Assembly (NCBI GenBank): GCA_964458665.1
Contig: CAYWOO010000192.1
Span: 25,027 to 89,026 of the forward strand
From: JANXYW01 sp964458665
GTDB lineage: Bacteria; Chloroflexota; Dehalococcoidia; DSTF01; JACRBR01
Direction of reading: 5' to 3'
Length of the DNA stretch: 64,000 bases
Shown here piece by piece: positions 1 through 8,263 of this stretch. The stretch's first letter is position 1. Each line of letters opens with the position of its first letter. The notes beneath the pieces are model-generated. The model was not told the origin of the DNA and did not search any database. It saw nothing but the letters and a program-made list of their open reading frames with translations. Position numbers and translations under genes: made by a program.

Positions 1-1
1 T

Positions 2-1204
2 ACGATCAATGCCATCCCGATGGGCGCGTTCGTCCGCATGCTGGGCGAAGAAGATCCGGGCGACCCGCGGAGCCTCGCCGCGCAGGCGAAGTGGAAGCGC
101 ACGGTGATCATCGGCGCCGGCGTCTTCATGAACCTCATCCTGGCGATCATCCTCTTCAGCGCCGGGCTGATGATCCCACACAACGTCTCCGTAGCGGGCG
201 CGCAGATCGTCGATGTCGTGCCGAACAGTCCGTCCAGCAATTCAGACCTCCGGGCAGGCGATCAAATCCTCGAGGTGAACGGGCGCCACGTTGAGAGCCA
301 GCAGGATGCATCGTACTTCCTGCGCCTATACCAGGGCTCGAACATCAATCTCAAGATCAAACGCACGGATCCGAAGACGGGGCCAGAGGTCATTTCGAAG
401 TCTGTGTATTCGCGCTGGAACCCGAAGTCGTACAACGACGAGTGCGGGGTCGAGCGATCGCAGGGACCGATCGGCATCTCGGTTGGACCGGCGCACTCGA
501 GTCCTTACACGACCACCGCGGCAGAACGCGCAACGATCGAGGCACAATCAGAGAAGGGCTTCGCGGACTACAAGAGTCATATTGCGCCCGACGCGCCGGC
601 ATGGTGCTTCGGAGGCTCGGCGTTTGGCTTCCGCGGGCTCACCGCGGCGCAGTGCAGCGCGCTGGAGCCGGCCGACAAGGCGGCAGCCGAAGCACGGAAG
701 GCAAGGCTATTCGCCAAGACCGACTTCGCCTGTCACGAGTTCCCTGCGCAGACTGGATACATCGTTCCGATAGAGCGGCAGGCGGAGCCGCCATGGGAGG
801 CAGTACCGGGTGCGACTCGCCTCAGCTTTGAATCACTGATCCTTGCCCGAAACCAGATCTGGGGTGTGATTCGGGGCTTCGGTGATTCTCCGTTCACGGG
901 TCCAGTAGGCATCGCGCAGGCCACGGGCGAGGTGGTGGACCAAGCCGGCTGGCTTTCGCTGCTGAACTTCGCTGCCTTGATCAGCATGAGCCTGGCGATG
1001 CTGAATGCGTTGCCGATCCCGATGGTCGATGGCGGGCGGCTCGCGTTCATCCTCGCCGAGTTCGTACGGCGCGGAAAACGCGTCGCGCCAGAGAAGGAAG
1101 CGCTGGTACACTTAGCCGGATTCGCCGTGATGCTGCTATTCGCCGCCGTGATCACGTTCTTTGACATATCACGGATCGTCAACGGAGAGAGCCTGCTGAA
1201 ATGA
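2..1204 (+). CDS. rseP: RseP-like site-2 zinc metalloprotease (M50), 5' end outside the window
   Basis: This is the C-terminal part of an intramembrane site-2 protease, the family that cleaves anti-sigma factors and other membrane substrates. The frame is open from base 2, so the catalytic HExxH helix lies before the window. From the first in-window Met (position 20) one sees a hydrophobic membrane segment (about residues 27-50), a PDZ domain (about 55-115, AGDQILEVNG), a less conserved insert, then the second metal-site motif LNALPIPMVDGG and a last membrane segment near the C-terminus. Its stop overlaps the ispG start (ATGA), so the two are translationally coupled. The order dxr-rseP-ispG is common in bacteria, so dxr is expected just upstream. 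Confidence 0.9.
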   Translation, partial: TINAIPMGAFVRMLGEEDPGDPRSLAAQAKWKRTVIIGAGVFMNLILAIILFSAGLMIPHNVSVAGAQIVDVVPNSPSSNSDLRAGDQILEVNGRHVESQQDASYFLRLYQGSNINLKIKRTDPKTGPEVISKSVYSRWNPKSYNDECGVERSQGPIGISVGPAHSSPYTTTAAERATIEAQSEKGFADYKSHIAPDAPAWCFGGSAFGFRGLTAAQCSALEPADKAAAEARKARLFAKTDFACHEFPAQTGYIVPIERQAEPPWEAVPGATRLSFESLILARNQIWGVIRGFGDSPFTGPVGIAQATGEVVDQAGWLSLLNFAALISMSLAMLNALPIPMVDGGRLAFILAEFVRRGKRVAPEKEALVHLAGFAVMLLFAAVITFFDISRIVNGESLLK

Positions 1205-2349
1205 TGAGCCCTCGACGCAAGTCCAAGCCTGTATTCGTGCGCGATGTCCAGATCGGCGGCGACGCACCTGTCGCCGTGCAGTCGATGTGCTCGACGATTA
1301 CGGAGAACGTCGATGCGACGGTCGCGCAGCTCGACCAGCTCAAGGAAGCGGGCTGCGACGTCGTGCGCATCGCCATCCCCGACAGGGCCGCGGCGGATGC
1401 GGTGCCGGAGATCGTCAAGCGCACGCCGCTGCCGATCATCGCCGACATTCACTTCGACTACCGCTGGGCGCTGGCAGCGATCCGCGGCGGTTTCGACGGG
1501 CTGCGGCTGAACCCAGGCAACATCCGCGACGCCGAAAAGGTGAAGCAGGTGGCGCGCGAGGCGAAAGAGCGCAACATGTCGATCCGAATCGGCGTCAACG
1601 CCGGATCCCTGCCGCCGATCCGCGCGCTCGCTGAGGGTGAGCTGCCGCCGTCGCTGCCGGACCGCATGGTCGAGGCAGCGATGTGGGAGATTAAGGTCCT
1701 GAACGAGGCCGACTTCGACGACATCAAGATATCGATGAAGGCGTTCGACGTACCGACGATGGTGGAGGCGTATCGCCGGCTCGCTCCGCTCGTGCCGTAC
1801 CCGCTGCACCTCGGGGTCACCGAGGCGGGCACGCCACGCGCGGGCTCCGTCCGCAGCGCTATCGGTATCGGCATCCTGCTTTCGGAGGGCATCGGCGATA
1901 CGATCCGCGTCTCGCTCGCGGCGGATCCGGTGGAAGAAGTGCCCATCTGCTGGGACATCCTCAACACATTGAACCTGCGCAAACGCGGCGCGACGCTCGT
2001 CGCGTGCCCAACGTGCGGCCGCATCGAGATCGAACTGATCCCGCTGGCGAACAAAGTCGAGGAGCACTTCACCAAGCGCGGCAAGATCCTCACGGTCGCG
2101 GTGATGGGCTGCGTCGTCAACGGGCCGGGTGAAGCGAAGATGGCCGACCTGGGTATCGCCGGCGGCAAAGGCCGCGGCGTCATCTTCCGCAAAGGCGAGA
2201 TCGTCAAGACGGTCGACGAGCCGGAGTTCATGAGCGCGCTCATCGAAGAAGGCGAGAAGATCATCGCCGAGATGGAAGCCGGCACCTACACCGCCGTCAG
2301 CCACACCATGGACGACGTGATCCCGCTGATGGAAGTCCCCGGACGGTAG
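1201..2349 (+). CDS. ispG: 4-hydroxy-3-methylbut-2-en-1-yl diphosphate synthase (IspG/GcpE)
   Basis: IspG reductively opens the cyclic diphosphate MEcPP to HMBPP in the MEP isoprenoid pathway and uses a [4Fe-4S] cluster. The 382-residue length fits the two-domain bacterial enzyme: an N-terminal TIM barrel (VQSMCSTITENV near the start, ADIHFDYRWAL) and a C-terminal reductase-like domain. Cluster ligands are visible as Cys269 and Cys272 (ACPTCGR) and Cys304 in GCVVNGPGEA, with the conserved Glu following. Two adjacent ATG codons (1201 and 1204) could start translation; the first overlaps the rseP stop. The presence of the MEP route, not mevalonate, is typical of most bacteria. Confidence 0.97.
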   Translation: MMSPRRKSKPVFVRDVQIGGDAPVAVQSMCSTITENVDATVAQLDQLKEAGCDVVRIAIPDRAAADAVPEIVKRTPLPIIADIHFDYRWALAAIRGGFDGLRLNPGNIRDAEKVKQVAREAKERNMSIRIGVNAGSLPPIRALAEGELPPSLPDRMVEAAMWEIKVLNEADFDDIKISMKAFDVPTMVEAYRRLAPLVPYPLHLGVTEAGTPRAGSVRSAIGIGILLSEGIGDTIRVSLAADPVEEVPICWDILNTLNLRKRGATLVACPTCGRIEIELIPLANKVEEHFTKRGKILTVAVMGCVVNGPGEAKMADLGIAGGKGRGVIFRKGEIVKTVDEPEFMSALIEEGEKIIAEMEAGTYTAVSHTMDDVIPLMEVPGR

Positions 2350-2394
2350 CCTGCCGCCCGATTCGAACGTCAATCGTGGCGATCGCCGATTCGG

Positions 2395-2400
2395 TATGAT
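2395..2400 (+). promoter_or_regulatory. -10 element TATGAT, probable leaderless start
   Basis: TATGAT ends 6 nt before the ATG at 2407 and there is no Shine-Dalgarno sequence, so transcription should begin at or next to the start codon. No good -35 box is seen. Confidence 0.5.
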
Positions 2401-2406
2401 GACGCG

Positions 2407-2643
2407 ATGGTTGTATCGAGGCGTCCAGCATCCAAGCCTCCACCGCACCGCGAAACGCTTGCGGAGAAGTTCGCACGGGTAATGGCGGAACCGCCGAGTA
2501 CGCCAATCGGCAAGCTCACGAAACGCGAAGCGCGCTACTTCCTCAAGAAGCTCGCGGGAAGCGATCCCAACGCACCATCGGGAGAAGAGGTGATGCGCGA
2601 CTTCTACGGAGATTGGTCTGAGGACGACGAGTCTCCTGCGTGA
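2407..2643 (+). CDS. Small putative antitoxin of a PIN-domain toxin pair
   Basis: A 78-residue charged protein that I do not recognise by sequence. Its assignment rests on context: it directly precedes, and overlaps by 4 nt (GTGA), a PIN-domain gene, the usual antitoxin-toxin order of VapBC modules. It has a Pro/Arg-rich start, a helical middle (KLTKREARYFLKKL) and an acidic C-terminus (DWSEDDESPA) of the kind that wraps toxins. No clear ribbon-helix-helix or AbrB DNA-binding motif is visible. The start at 2407 is supported by the TATGAT element 6 nt upstream. Confidence 0.6.
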   Translation: MVVSRRPASKPPPHRETLAEKFARVMAEPPSTPIGKLTKREARYFLKKLAGSDPNAPSGEEVMRDFYGDWSEDDESPA

Positions 2644-3026
2644 GATATCACCTCGACACGACGTTCCTTATTGACTGGCGAAAATCGACTCCCGGCATCG
2701 TTGTCTTACGCGGCGAGATTCTCGCTGGCGCACACGTTGTGTCGATCGACCCGATTGTTCAGACGGAGTTCTTTGCCGCACCGCGCATAGACCGGACATA
2801 CGAGGTGGTGTATAGCGCAATTCTGAGCCTCGGGACGCTGATGCCATTGAGTCAAGAAGCCTCCATGCTCGCCGCGAGTTGGCTCGGGCCGATGGATCGC
2901 GCGCAACGCCGCGCTCGGTTTGCCGATGCGCTCATCGCGGCGGTTGCGTACCTTGACGGCGCGACTCTGCTCACAAGTGATACGAAGATCGAGGGCGTAT
3001 TCCCGGTCTCGGTTCGCGCGTACTAG
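2640..3026 (+). CDS. PIN-domain ribonuclease (VapC-like toxin)
   Basis: PIN-domain proteins are Mg-dependent ribonucleases; as VapC toxins they cut tRNA or rRNA. The 128-residue protein has the standard acidic set: Asp6 in YHLDTTFLID, Glu43 (QTEFF), Asp96 (FADALIA) and Asp114 (LTSDTK). It starts with GTG inside the stop of the preceding gene, so the pair is translationally coupled. Length and motif spacing match active VapC proteins, so it looks intact. The RNA target cannot be read from sequence. Confidence 0.85.
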   Translation: MRYHLDTTFLIDWRKSTPGIVVLRGEILAGAHVVSIDPIVQTEFFAAPRIDRTYEVVYSAILSLGTLMPLSQEASMLAASWLGPMDRAQRRARFADALIAAVAYLDGATLLTSDTKIEGVFPVSVRAY

Positions 3027-3027
3027 T

Positions 3028-3957
3028 ATGCCCCCGAAGAAGCGTCCCGCCTCACACGATGTTTCCCGCCTCAAGATCCTCGCTGCCGGCGGCGAGCAAC
3101 CTTACGCCGAGTGCCTGGCGGAGCTGCTGGCGGCGGGCGATCGGCTGGCGCGCGAGGCGGCGCTGGCAGCGTTGCTGGAGCGGCCGCTGCCGAAACTCCG
3201 GGACCAATTGCGATCCGTGTACTTCGACGTCGATCTCGAAGGCGAGAAGCGCGATCCGGGCGCGCACGTACGCACCGGCATCGCGCGGCTCCTGTTCGCG
3301 GGCGAGGACCCGCGCGACATCGACATCGCGCTTCGCGCGGCCGATACGCGCGAGAAGTCCATGGGCGTCGACTGCACCGCCAATCTCCGCGCGCTCGGTC
3401 TACGGATCATCTGCGCTGCGGATCCGGCGCTGTTCCCGTACGTCGCAGTGGAGCACATCAACGATTCGAGCGTGTTCTCGCCCGAGCCAGCGAATACAGC
3501 GCTGCAGCTGCTCGCGGCGACGGGTCACGAGGTCAACGTGTACCAGTGGATCGTGTCCGGCGTACACGAGCCGGCGTTAATCGAGTCCGCAATCGACCTG
3601 TTGCACGACGCGCCTGCCGCGGTCATGTCGCGCTGCCTGGCGCAGCTCACAAAGGACGCCATCGAGACGAAGGATGAGCCGCTCCTGACGAAGCTCGCCG
3701 AGACGATCGTCGAGCGAGAGTTCAACGACGCCTACGCATCGCTTTCTTCCATCATAGAGTCGGCGATCAGCAAGGAGCTGTACAGCTATCTCGCATTGCT
3801 CTTCGCCGGCACGAACCGTCCGGCGTTGCTGTCGATTCTCGCCGAGCAGATGGAGCGAGACATCCGTCGCCGGCCAGCGATCCTGGATGCGCTGCGCGTA
3901 CGCACGACGGCGGAGCAGGCGGCGATCCTCAAGCGCTGGGAAGAACCCGATGACTGA
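3028..3957 (+). CDS. Conserved helical protein of unknown function
   Basis: A 309-residue protein that I do not recognise. It is built of short amphipathic helices rich in Ala, Leu and Glu (ECLAELLAAGDRLAREAAL, LLHDAPAAVMSRCLAQL), a pattern that could be HEAT-like repeats. No catalytic motif, signal peptide or membrane segment is visible. ATG at 3028 is preferred because the open frame further upstream overlaps the PIN gene and has Arg-rich shadow composition. It starts 2 nt after the PIN stop and could belong to the same transcript, but nothing links it functionally to the toxin pair. Confidence 0.7.
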   Translation: MPPKKRPASHDVSRLKILAAGGEQPYAECLAELLAAGDRLAREAALAALLERPLPKLRDQLRSVYFDVDLEGEKRDPGAHVRTGIARLLFAGEDPRDIDIALRAADTREKSMGVDCTANLRALGLRIICAADPALFPYVAVEHINDSSVFSPEPANTALQLLAATGHEVNVYQWIVSGVHEPALIESAIDLLHDAPAAVMSRCLAQLTKDAIETKDEPLLTKLAETIVEREFNDAYASLSSIIESAISKELYSYLALLFAGTNRPALLSILAEQMERDIRRRPAILDALRVRTTAEQAAILKRWEEPDD

Positions 3958-3985
3958 CAACCGCGGCTTCGCGTGGACGAGCGCT

Positions 3986-4070
3986 GTCATAGTGAGCAAG
4001 GCGAAGCATCTTGCTCGAAAACAAACCGAGTGCCAGCCCAAGCTAGGTCCTTCGCTTCGCTCTGGATGAC
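3986..4070 (+). repeat. Imperfect inverted repeat, GAGCGAAGCGAAGGACC family
   Basis: The left arm (GTCATAGTGAGCAAGGCG...) and the reverse complement of the right arm (GTCATCCAGAGCGAAGCG...) are related ~30-nt sequences in opposite orientation around a short spacer. A single-arm relative lies at 59645-59683. It fills the gap between the unknown gene and glpK. Confidence 0.6.
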
Positions 4071-4155
4071 AACGGCGCCCATATCCGGTGTCTGAACCGG
4101 CACCAAGTACCCCTCGCCATCACCACGCGGTCTCGCGCCTCGATCCCCGCTTCCT

Positions 4156-4161
4156 TACACT
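4156..4161 (+). promoter_or_regulatory. -10 element TACACT upstream of glpK
   Basis: TACACT ends 6 nt before the glpK ATG; no ribosome binding site is present, which suggests a leaderless glpKD transcript. No convincing -35 is seen. Confidence 0.5.
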
Positions 4162-4167
4162 GCCTTC

Positions 4168-5688
4168 ATGCCGAAGTACATCCTCGCGCTGGATCAGGGC
4201 ACCAGCAGCTCGCGCGCTATCCTCTTCGATCACGACGGCATGCCGGTCGCGCAGGCAGCGTTCGAGTTCCCGCAGATCTACCCGCAGCCCGGCTGGGTCT
4301 CCCACGATCCGGAGGCGATCTGGTCTTCGCAGGTCGACGCGGCGCGCAAGGTGCTCGCCGACACAAACACGCCAGCGGACGAGATCGCTGCGATCGGCAT
4401 GACGAATCAGCGCGAGACGACGGTCGTTTGGGAGCGCGCCACGGGACAAGCGATCAACGACGCGGTCGTCTGGCAGTGCCGCCGCACCGCCGCCATCTGC
4501 GAGGATCTACGCGCGCGCGGCCTCGACGCGGAGGTGCGGTCGCGGACAGGGCTCCTGATCGATGCCTACTTCTCCGGCACGAAGGTGCGCTGGCTGCTCG
4601 ACCATAGCGGCGACGGCATGCAGTCGCGCGCGGAATCGGGCGAGCTGGCGTTCGGCACCGTCGATTCGTGGCTCGTGCACAAGCTGACGCACGGCCGGGA
4701 GCACATCGTCGATGCGACGAACGCGTCGCGCACGATGCTGTACAACCTGCGCGATGGCGACTGGGACAACTTCATGCTCAACGAGCTGAACATCCCGGCG
4801 GCGATGATGCCGTCGGTCGTCGACAGCAGCGGCGTGATCGCCGAAACGGACGCGTCGATCTTCGGGCGCGCGATCCCGATCGCGGGCATCGCCGGCGACC
4901 AGCAGGCGGCGCTTTTCGGGCAGGGCTGCTTCGAAGCCGGCAGCGCGAAGAACACGTACGGCACCGGCTGCTTCATCCTCCAACACACCGGCGACCGCCC
5001 CGTCTTCTCGCAGCACGGCCTGCTCACGACCGTCGCATCCCGCATCGGCGGCAAGCAGCGGTTCGCGGTCGAAGGCAGCGTCTTCATCGCCGGCGCGGCG
5101 GTGCAGTGGCTGCGCGACGGCCTCGGCATCATCAAGACCGCCGCGGACAGCGAAGCGCTCGCGGCGTCCGTGCCGTCGAGCGACGGCGTGTACGTCGTGC
5201 CGGCATTCGCCGGTCTGGGCGCGCCGCACTGGGACATGTACGCGCGCGGCACGATCGTTGGCATCACGCGAGGCACGACCGCCGCGCACATCACGCGCGC
5301 GACGCTGGAGTCGATCGCGCTGCAGACGCTCGACGTCGTCGAGCTGATGGAGCGCGAGACGGGCGTGCGCATGCACGAGCTGCGCGTCGATGGCGGCGCT
5401 GTGGCGAACGACCTGCTGATGCAGATCCAGGCCGACGTGCTGCAGCGTCCCGTCGTCCGATCAGCCACCGCCGAAACGACGGCGCTGGGCGCGGCGTACT
5501 TGGCTGGCCTCGCGGTCGGTTTTTGGCGCGACGAAGCGGAGATCGGCCAGATTTGGCGCAACGGCGGCACATTCGAACCGCGCATGCCGGCATCCGAACG
5601 CGACGCGCTCGTCGCCGGTTGGCGGCGTGCCGTCGAGCGCGCGAAGGGGTGGGCGGCGGTCGATGCACCCACGAGCGGCGGCCTGTGA
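4168..5688 (+). CDS. glpK: Glycerol kinase
   Basis: GlpK phosphorylates glycerol to sn-glycerol 3-phosphate with ATP in the cytoplasm. The 506-residue protein has normal length for a FGGY-family kinase. Signature features are the N-terminal phosphate loop ALDQGTSSSRAILFD, TNQRETTVVW, and the C-terminal ATP-domain stretch (MHELRVDGGAVANDLLMQ). GlpD, which oxidises the product, overlaps by 4 nt, so the two form a compact operon for glycerol use. No glpF is seen in the window. Confidence 0.97.
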   Translation: MPKYILALDQGTSSSRAILFDHDGMPVAQAAFEFPQIYPQPGWVSHDPEAIWSSQVDAARKVLADTNTPADEIAAIGMTNQRETTVVWERATGQAINDAVVWQCRRTAAICEDLRARGLDAEVRSRTGLLIDAYFSGTKVRWLLDHSGDGMQSRAESGELAFGTVDSWLVHKLTHGREHIVDATNASRTMLYNLRDGDWDNFMLNELNIPAAMMPSVVDSSGVIAETDASIFGRAIPIAGIAGDQQAALFGQGCFEAGSAKNTYGTGCFILQHTGDRPVFSQHGLLTTVASRIGGKQRFAVEGSVFIAGAAVQWLRDGLGIIKTAADSEALAASVPSSDGVYVVPAFAGLGAPHWDMYARGTIVGITRGTTAAHITRATLESIALQTLDVVELMERETGVRMHELRVDGGAVANDLLMQIQADVLQRPVVRSATAETTALGAAYLAGLAVGFWRDEAEIGQIWRNGGTFEPRMPASERDALVAGWRRAVERAKGWAAVDAPTSGGL

Positions 5689-7301
5689 GGCCATCGCTCG
5701 CAGACATCGCGAAGCAGAAGTTCGACGTCATCGTTGTCGGCGGCGGTATCAACGGCAGCGGCGTGGCGCGCGAGGCGGCGCTCCACGGCTACCGGACGCT
5801 GCTCGTCGAACGTCACGACTTCGGCGCAGGAACCACGTCCCGCGCGACGCGGCTGATCCACGGCGGACTACGCTATCTCGAGCACGGCGAGTTCGGCCTG
5901 GTGTACGAATCGCTGGCCGAACGCGAGGCGCTCGTGCGCGACGAGCCCCATCTCGTGCGACCGCTGAGGATGCTCGTACCGGTGTATCGCGGCGACGCGC
6001 GGCCGGGCTGGAAGGTGCGCATCGGCCTCATCCTCTACGACCTCTTTTCCTTCCGGAAGTCGCTGCCGCGCCACCGCGCCATGCCGCCGCGCGCGCTCGA
6101 CGCGTACGAGCCGGGCTTGAGCCGCGACGGGTTGATGGCGGCGTTCACAATGTACGACGCGCAGGTCGAGTTCCCGGAGCGTCTCGTCGCTGAATCTGTG
6201 CGCGACTTCGACGACGCGGGCGGCGTCGCGCTGAACCACGTTGCAGCGGTGCGATTATCGTCGCCGGGCGGCGTGCTGCGCGGCCTGGTACTGCGCGATG
6301 AGCAATCAGAGCACGTCGTAGAGGTGGAAGCGAAGGTCGTCATCAACGCCGCGGGGCCGTGGGTCGACCAGCTGCTCGCCGGCAGCGACGGGGAGCGCCA
6401 CGAGCCGCTCGTCGGCGGCACGAAGGGCAGCCATCTCGTCGTCGACTGGCCCGGCGGACCGCAGCACGCGGTCTTCGCTTCGGCGAAGACAGACGGGCGG
6501 CCGTTCTTCATCCTGCCGTGGTACGGCCATACGCTCGTCGGCACGACGGACCTGCGCTGGGACGGCGATCCGTCGAATGCGCAGTGCACCACCGACGAGC
6601 TGCGCTATCTGCTCGACGAAGCGACGCGACTCTTCCCGGCGACGCCGCTGCTGCGCGAGCACGTGCTCTACACGTACTGCGGCGTGCGCCCGCTACCCTG
6701 GATGCCGGCCGGCACGGACGAGAGCAAGATCCCACGCAGCCACTACATCATCGACCACGCGAAGCGCGGCGGCCCGAACGGCCTGCTCTCCCTCGTCGGC
6801 GGCAAGCTCACCACGTACCGCGCGCTCGCCCGCATGGCCATCCCGGCGATCAAGAAGCATGCTGCGCCCAGCGAGCGGGAAGCGGGAAGCGGGAAGCGGG
6901 AAGCGGGATCGAATTTCGGTACGGAAAGGTCTTCAGACCTGTCCCCGACAAGCAGCGACGATCCCCTCGCCCTCTACGGCCGCCGCGCCGCCGAGGTACG
7001 CGCCCTCATCGCGTCCGACGCATCGCTCGGCGAGCGCATCTGCGAGCACAACGCCGACGTGCTGGCGCAGGTCGCGTACGCCGTCGAGCGCGAGCACGCT
7101 ACCACGCTGGCCGACGCGCTCCTGCGACGCCTGCCGGTCGGATGGAGCGCCTGCCACGCCCTCGACGGTGCGGAGCGGGCGGCCGCCGTCATGGCGACGC
7201 GGCTCGGCTGGAGCGACGACCAGCGCACGCGCGAGATCGCCGCGTACGGGCGCGAGTTGCGCGAGACGCTGGTGCCGGTGGATGCACTCGCCGCGGGATG
7301 A
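5685..7301 (+). CDS. glpD: Aerobic glycerol-3-phosphate dehydrogenase
   Basis: GlpD is a membrane-associated FAD enzyme that oxidises glycerol 3-phosphate to dihydroxyacetone phosphate and passes electrons to quinone. The FAD-binding motif is at the N-terminus (VIVVGGGINGSGVAREAA), followed by TTSRATRLIHGGLRYL and the DAO fold (GTTDLRWDGDP). The GTG start at 5685 sits inside the glpK stop. About residues 393-425 are an Arg/Gly/Ser-rich insert between the oxidase domain and the C-terminal helical domain; its DNA is a 7-bp tandem repeat plus a palindromic intergenic-type repeat, kept in frame. The rest of the protein (538 residues) looks intact. Confidence 0.95.
   Translation: MRPSLADIAKQKFDVIVVGGGINGSGVAREAALHGYRTLLVERHDFGAGTTSRATRLIHGGLRYLEHGEFGLVYESLAEREALVRDEPHLVRPLRMLVPVYRGDARPGWKVRIGLILYDLFSFRKSLPRHRAMPPRALDAYEPGLSRDGLMAAFTMYDAQVEFPERLVAESVRDFDDAGGVALNHVAAVRLSSPGGVLRGLVLRDEQSEHVVEVEAKVVINAAGPWVDQLLAGSDGERHEPLVGGTKGSHLVVDWPGGPQHAVFASAKTDGRPFFILPWYGHTLVGTTDLRWDGDPSNAQCTTDELRYLLDEATRLFPATPLLREHVLYTYCGVRPLPWMPAGTDESKIPRSHYIIDHAKRGGPNGLLSLVGGKLTTYRALARMAIPAIKKHAAPSEREAGSGKREAGSNFGTERSSDLSPTSSDDPLALYGRRAAEVRALIASDASLGERICEHNADVLAQVAYAVEREHATTLADALLRRLPVGWSACHALDGAERAAAVMATRLGWSDDQRTREIAAYGRELRETLVPVDALAAG
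6872..6947 (+). repeat. Tandem 7-mer plus palindromic repeat inside glpD
   Basis: About four copies of GCGGGAA (6872-6908) are followed at 6918-6947 by a palindromic element centred on AGGTCTTCAGACCT. A close relative of the palindrome lies between the thioesterase gene and eno (13502-13532), with TACGGA on one side and CCCCG on the other in both. Here it is translated without breaking the frame. Confidence 0.8.
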
Positions 7302-7315
7302 GTCCGCATGCAGGG

Positions 7316-7321
7316 TATGCT
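7316..7321 (+). promoter_or_regulatory. -10 element TATGCT
   Basis: TATGCT ends 6 nt before the ATG at 7328, matching the leaderless arrangement seen at other genes here, and favours that start over an in-frame ATG at 7298 that overlaps the glpD stop. Confidence 0.45.
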
Positions 7322-7327
7322 GGCCGC

Positions 7328-8020
7328 ATGAACTACCGATGGTTCTACCCGCTCTTCGTCGCAGGCCTTGTAACGGCAGGCGCCATCGGTGGCGTGCTTG
7401 GCAACGGTCACCCGGTCGCAACCCATAGCCACATGCTCGCCTTCGCTGTCAATACCAACAACACCATCTGCGCCGCCGACAAGGCGGTGGGCTGTACGGG
7501 GCTGTACGTTCTCAACGGGGATAGCGTTCAACAGGATCGACAGGGTCTTGGACCTCTTCCGCCGGCTGCAAGGCTGCTCGTCGCCGGGACCGACATCGTC
7601 GGACTTTCCTGGTCACCAGACGCCACCGAGATCGCGTATCTCGTCGGCCGGCGCGCGCCGACGGGTAACGACTACTTCATCCAGGCGATCGACCTTTGGC
7701 GGGCGCGCGCCACGGACGGACGGACGGACCTCGTGACCCGGAACGTTGCATCAGCGACAGACGAGCGCGACTACCGTCTCGGCGAAGCCATCCACTGGAT
7801 CGGCGATCGGCCAATCATGACTGCCGGCGACACATGGATCCCGGCCACCGCGGAGTCCCGACAGTTTCTTTCGCCGGATCGGAAGTTGATGGCGATGCGG
7901 CAGTGGGGCATCGATTCAAGCTGGATCTGTGTGAGGCCGCCACAAGCGGTGCAGGACGCCCGCGACACAGGGTGCTTCGGCGACGGGTTCTTCTCCGAAC
8001 CCGTGTGGGCGCCATTCTGA
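7328..8020 (+). CDS. Putative exported protein with beta-propeller-like repeats
   Basis: A 230-residue protein with an N-terminal signal or membrane anchor (FYPLFVAGLVTAGAIGG), so probably exported. The rest contains segments of the type LSWSPDATEIAYLVG and FLSPDRKLMAMRQW that resemble WD40/TolB-like propeller blades, but too few for a complete propeller. Four Cys residues could form disulfides. An alternative start at 7298 would overlap the glpD stop. I do not assign a function; it may be a periplasmic or surface protein. Confidence 0.65.
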   Translation: MNYRWFYPLFVAGLVTAGAIGGVLGNGHPVATHSHMLAFAVNTNNTICAADKAVGCTGLYVLNGDSVQQDRQGLGPLPPAARLLVAGTDIVGLSWSPDATEIAYLVGRRAPTGNDYFIQAIDLWRARATDGRTDLVTRNVASATDERDYRLGEAIHWIGDRPIMTAGDTWIPATAESRQFLSPDRKLMAMRQWGIDSSWICVRPPQAVQDARDTGCFGDGFFSEPVWAPF

Positions 8021-8049
8021 CCCGATTGACTCCCGCGCCATCCCCGCGA

Positions 8050-8055
8050 TAGCAT
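8050..8055 (+). promoter_or_regulatory. Possible -10 element TAGCAT of the erm leader
   Basis: TAGCAT lies 13 nt before the leader-peptide ATG, so a transcript starting about 7 nt downstream would carry the whole leader and attenuator. The -35 region is not recognisable. Confidence 0.3.
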
Positions 8056-8068
8056 TCGGACAGTTGCG

Positions 8069-8101
8069 ATGATGATGAACGTGATACGACTGCGACGCTA
8101 G
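8069..8101 (+). CDS. Erm leader peptide, candidate ribosome-arrest peptide
   Basis: A 10-codon open frame, MMMNVIRLRR, ends in TAG 163 nt before the methyltransferase start. It contains Arg-Leu-Arg, the R-x-R arrest motif known from macrolide-sensing leaders of the ErmD type. The stop codon sits in a 12-nt palindrome (8094-8105) and a 7-bp hairpin follows at once, so a ribosome stalled on RLR would cover this structure. The start could be any of three consecutive ATGs. That it is a real leader is inferred from position, motif and downstream structure together. Confidence 0.6.
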   Translation: MMMNVIRLRR

Positions 8102-8257
8102 CGTCCGCCCTTGCGGCGGACCACCCGGCCGCGACACCGGCCGGGCTCACCTCCTGTCACCAGGACTGATCGTGCCTGCTGACGGCGTCGATGCCGCCTG
8201 CCCTTTGTGATCCCGAACACCACAACCGTGCGACATCGCGCCTCCACAGGCCGGAGG
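8094..8257 (+). promoter_or_regulatory. Predicted translational attenuator of the erm-like gene
   Basis: Three hairpins lie between leader and gene. The first is 8103-8121 (GTCCGCC, 5-nt loop, GGCGGAC). The second is 8124-8145 (CCCGGCCG, 6-nt loop, CGGCCGGG). The third is 8241-8257, where CCTCC pairs with the GGAGG ribosome binding site of the methyltransferase. An ACCTCC at 8150-8155 could also pair with that site. The second hairpin lacks a U-tract, so control at translation is more likely than transcription termination. The arrangement matches drug-induced refolding in erm leaders; the actual fold is inferred. Confidence 0.55.
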
Positions 8258-8263
8258 TACATC

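Noticed and set aside
733..2448. 571-codon open frame on the minus strand
   Set aside because: It is the reverse shadow of rseP and ispG in high-GC DNA, with Arg/Asp-rich low-complexity composition and no family match.
4668..7301. 877-codon frame that would fuse a new N-terminus to GlpD
   Set aside because: The part before 5685 is the alternate frame of glpK; the FAD motif begins right after the GTG at 5685.
8207..8263. Upstream GTG start for the Erm-like protein
   Set aside because: It has no ribosome binding site and would place the SD hairpin inside the gene; ATG 8264 has GGAGG at proper spacing.
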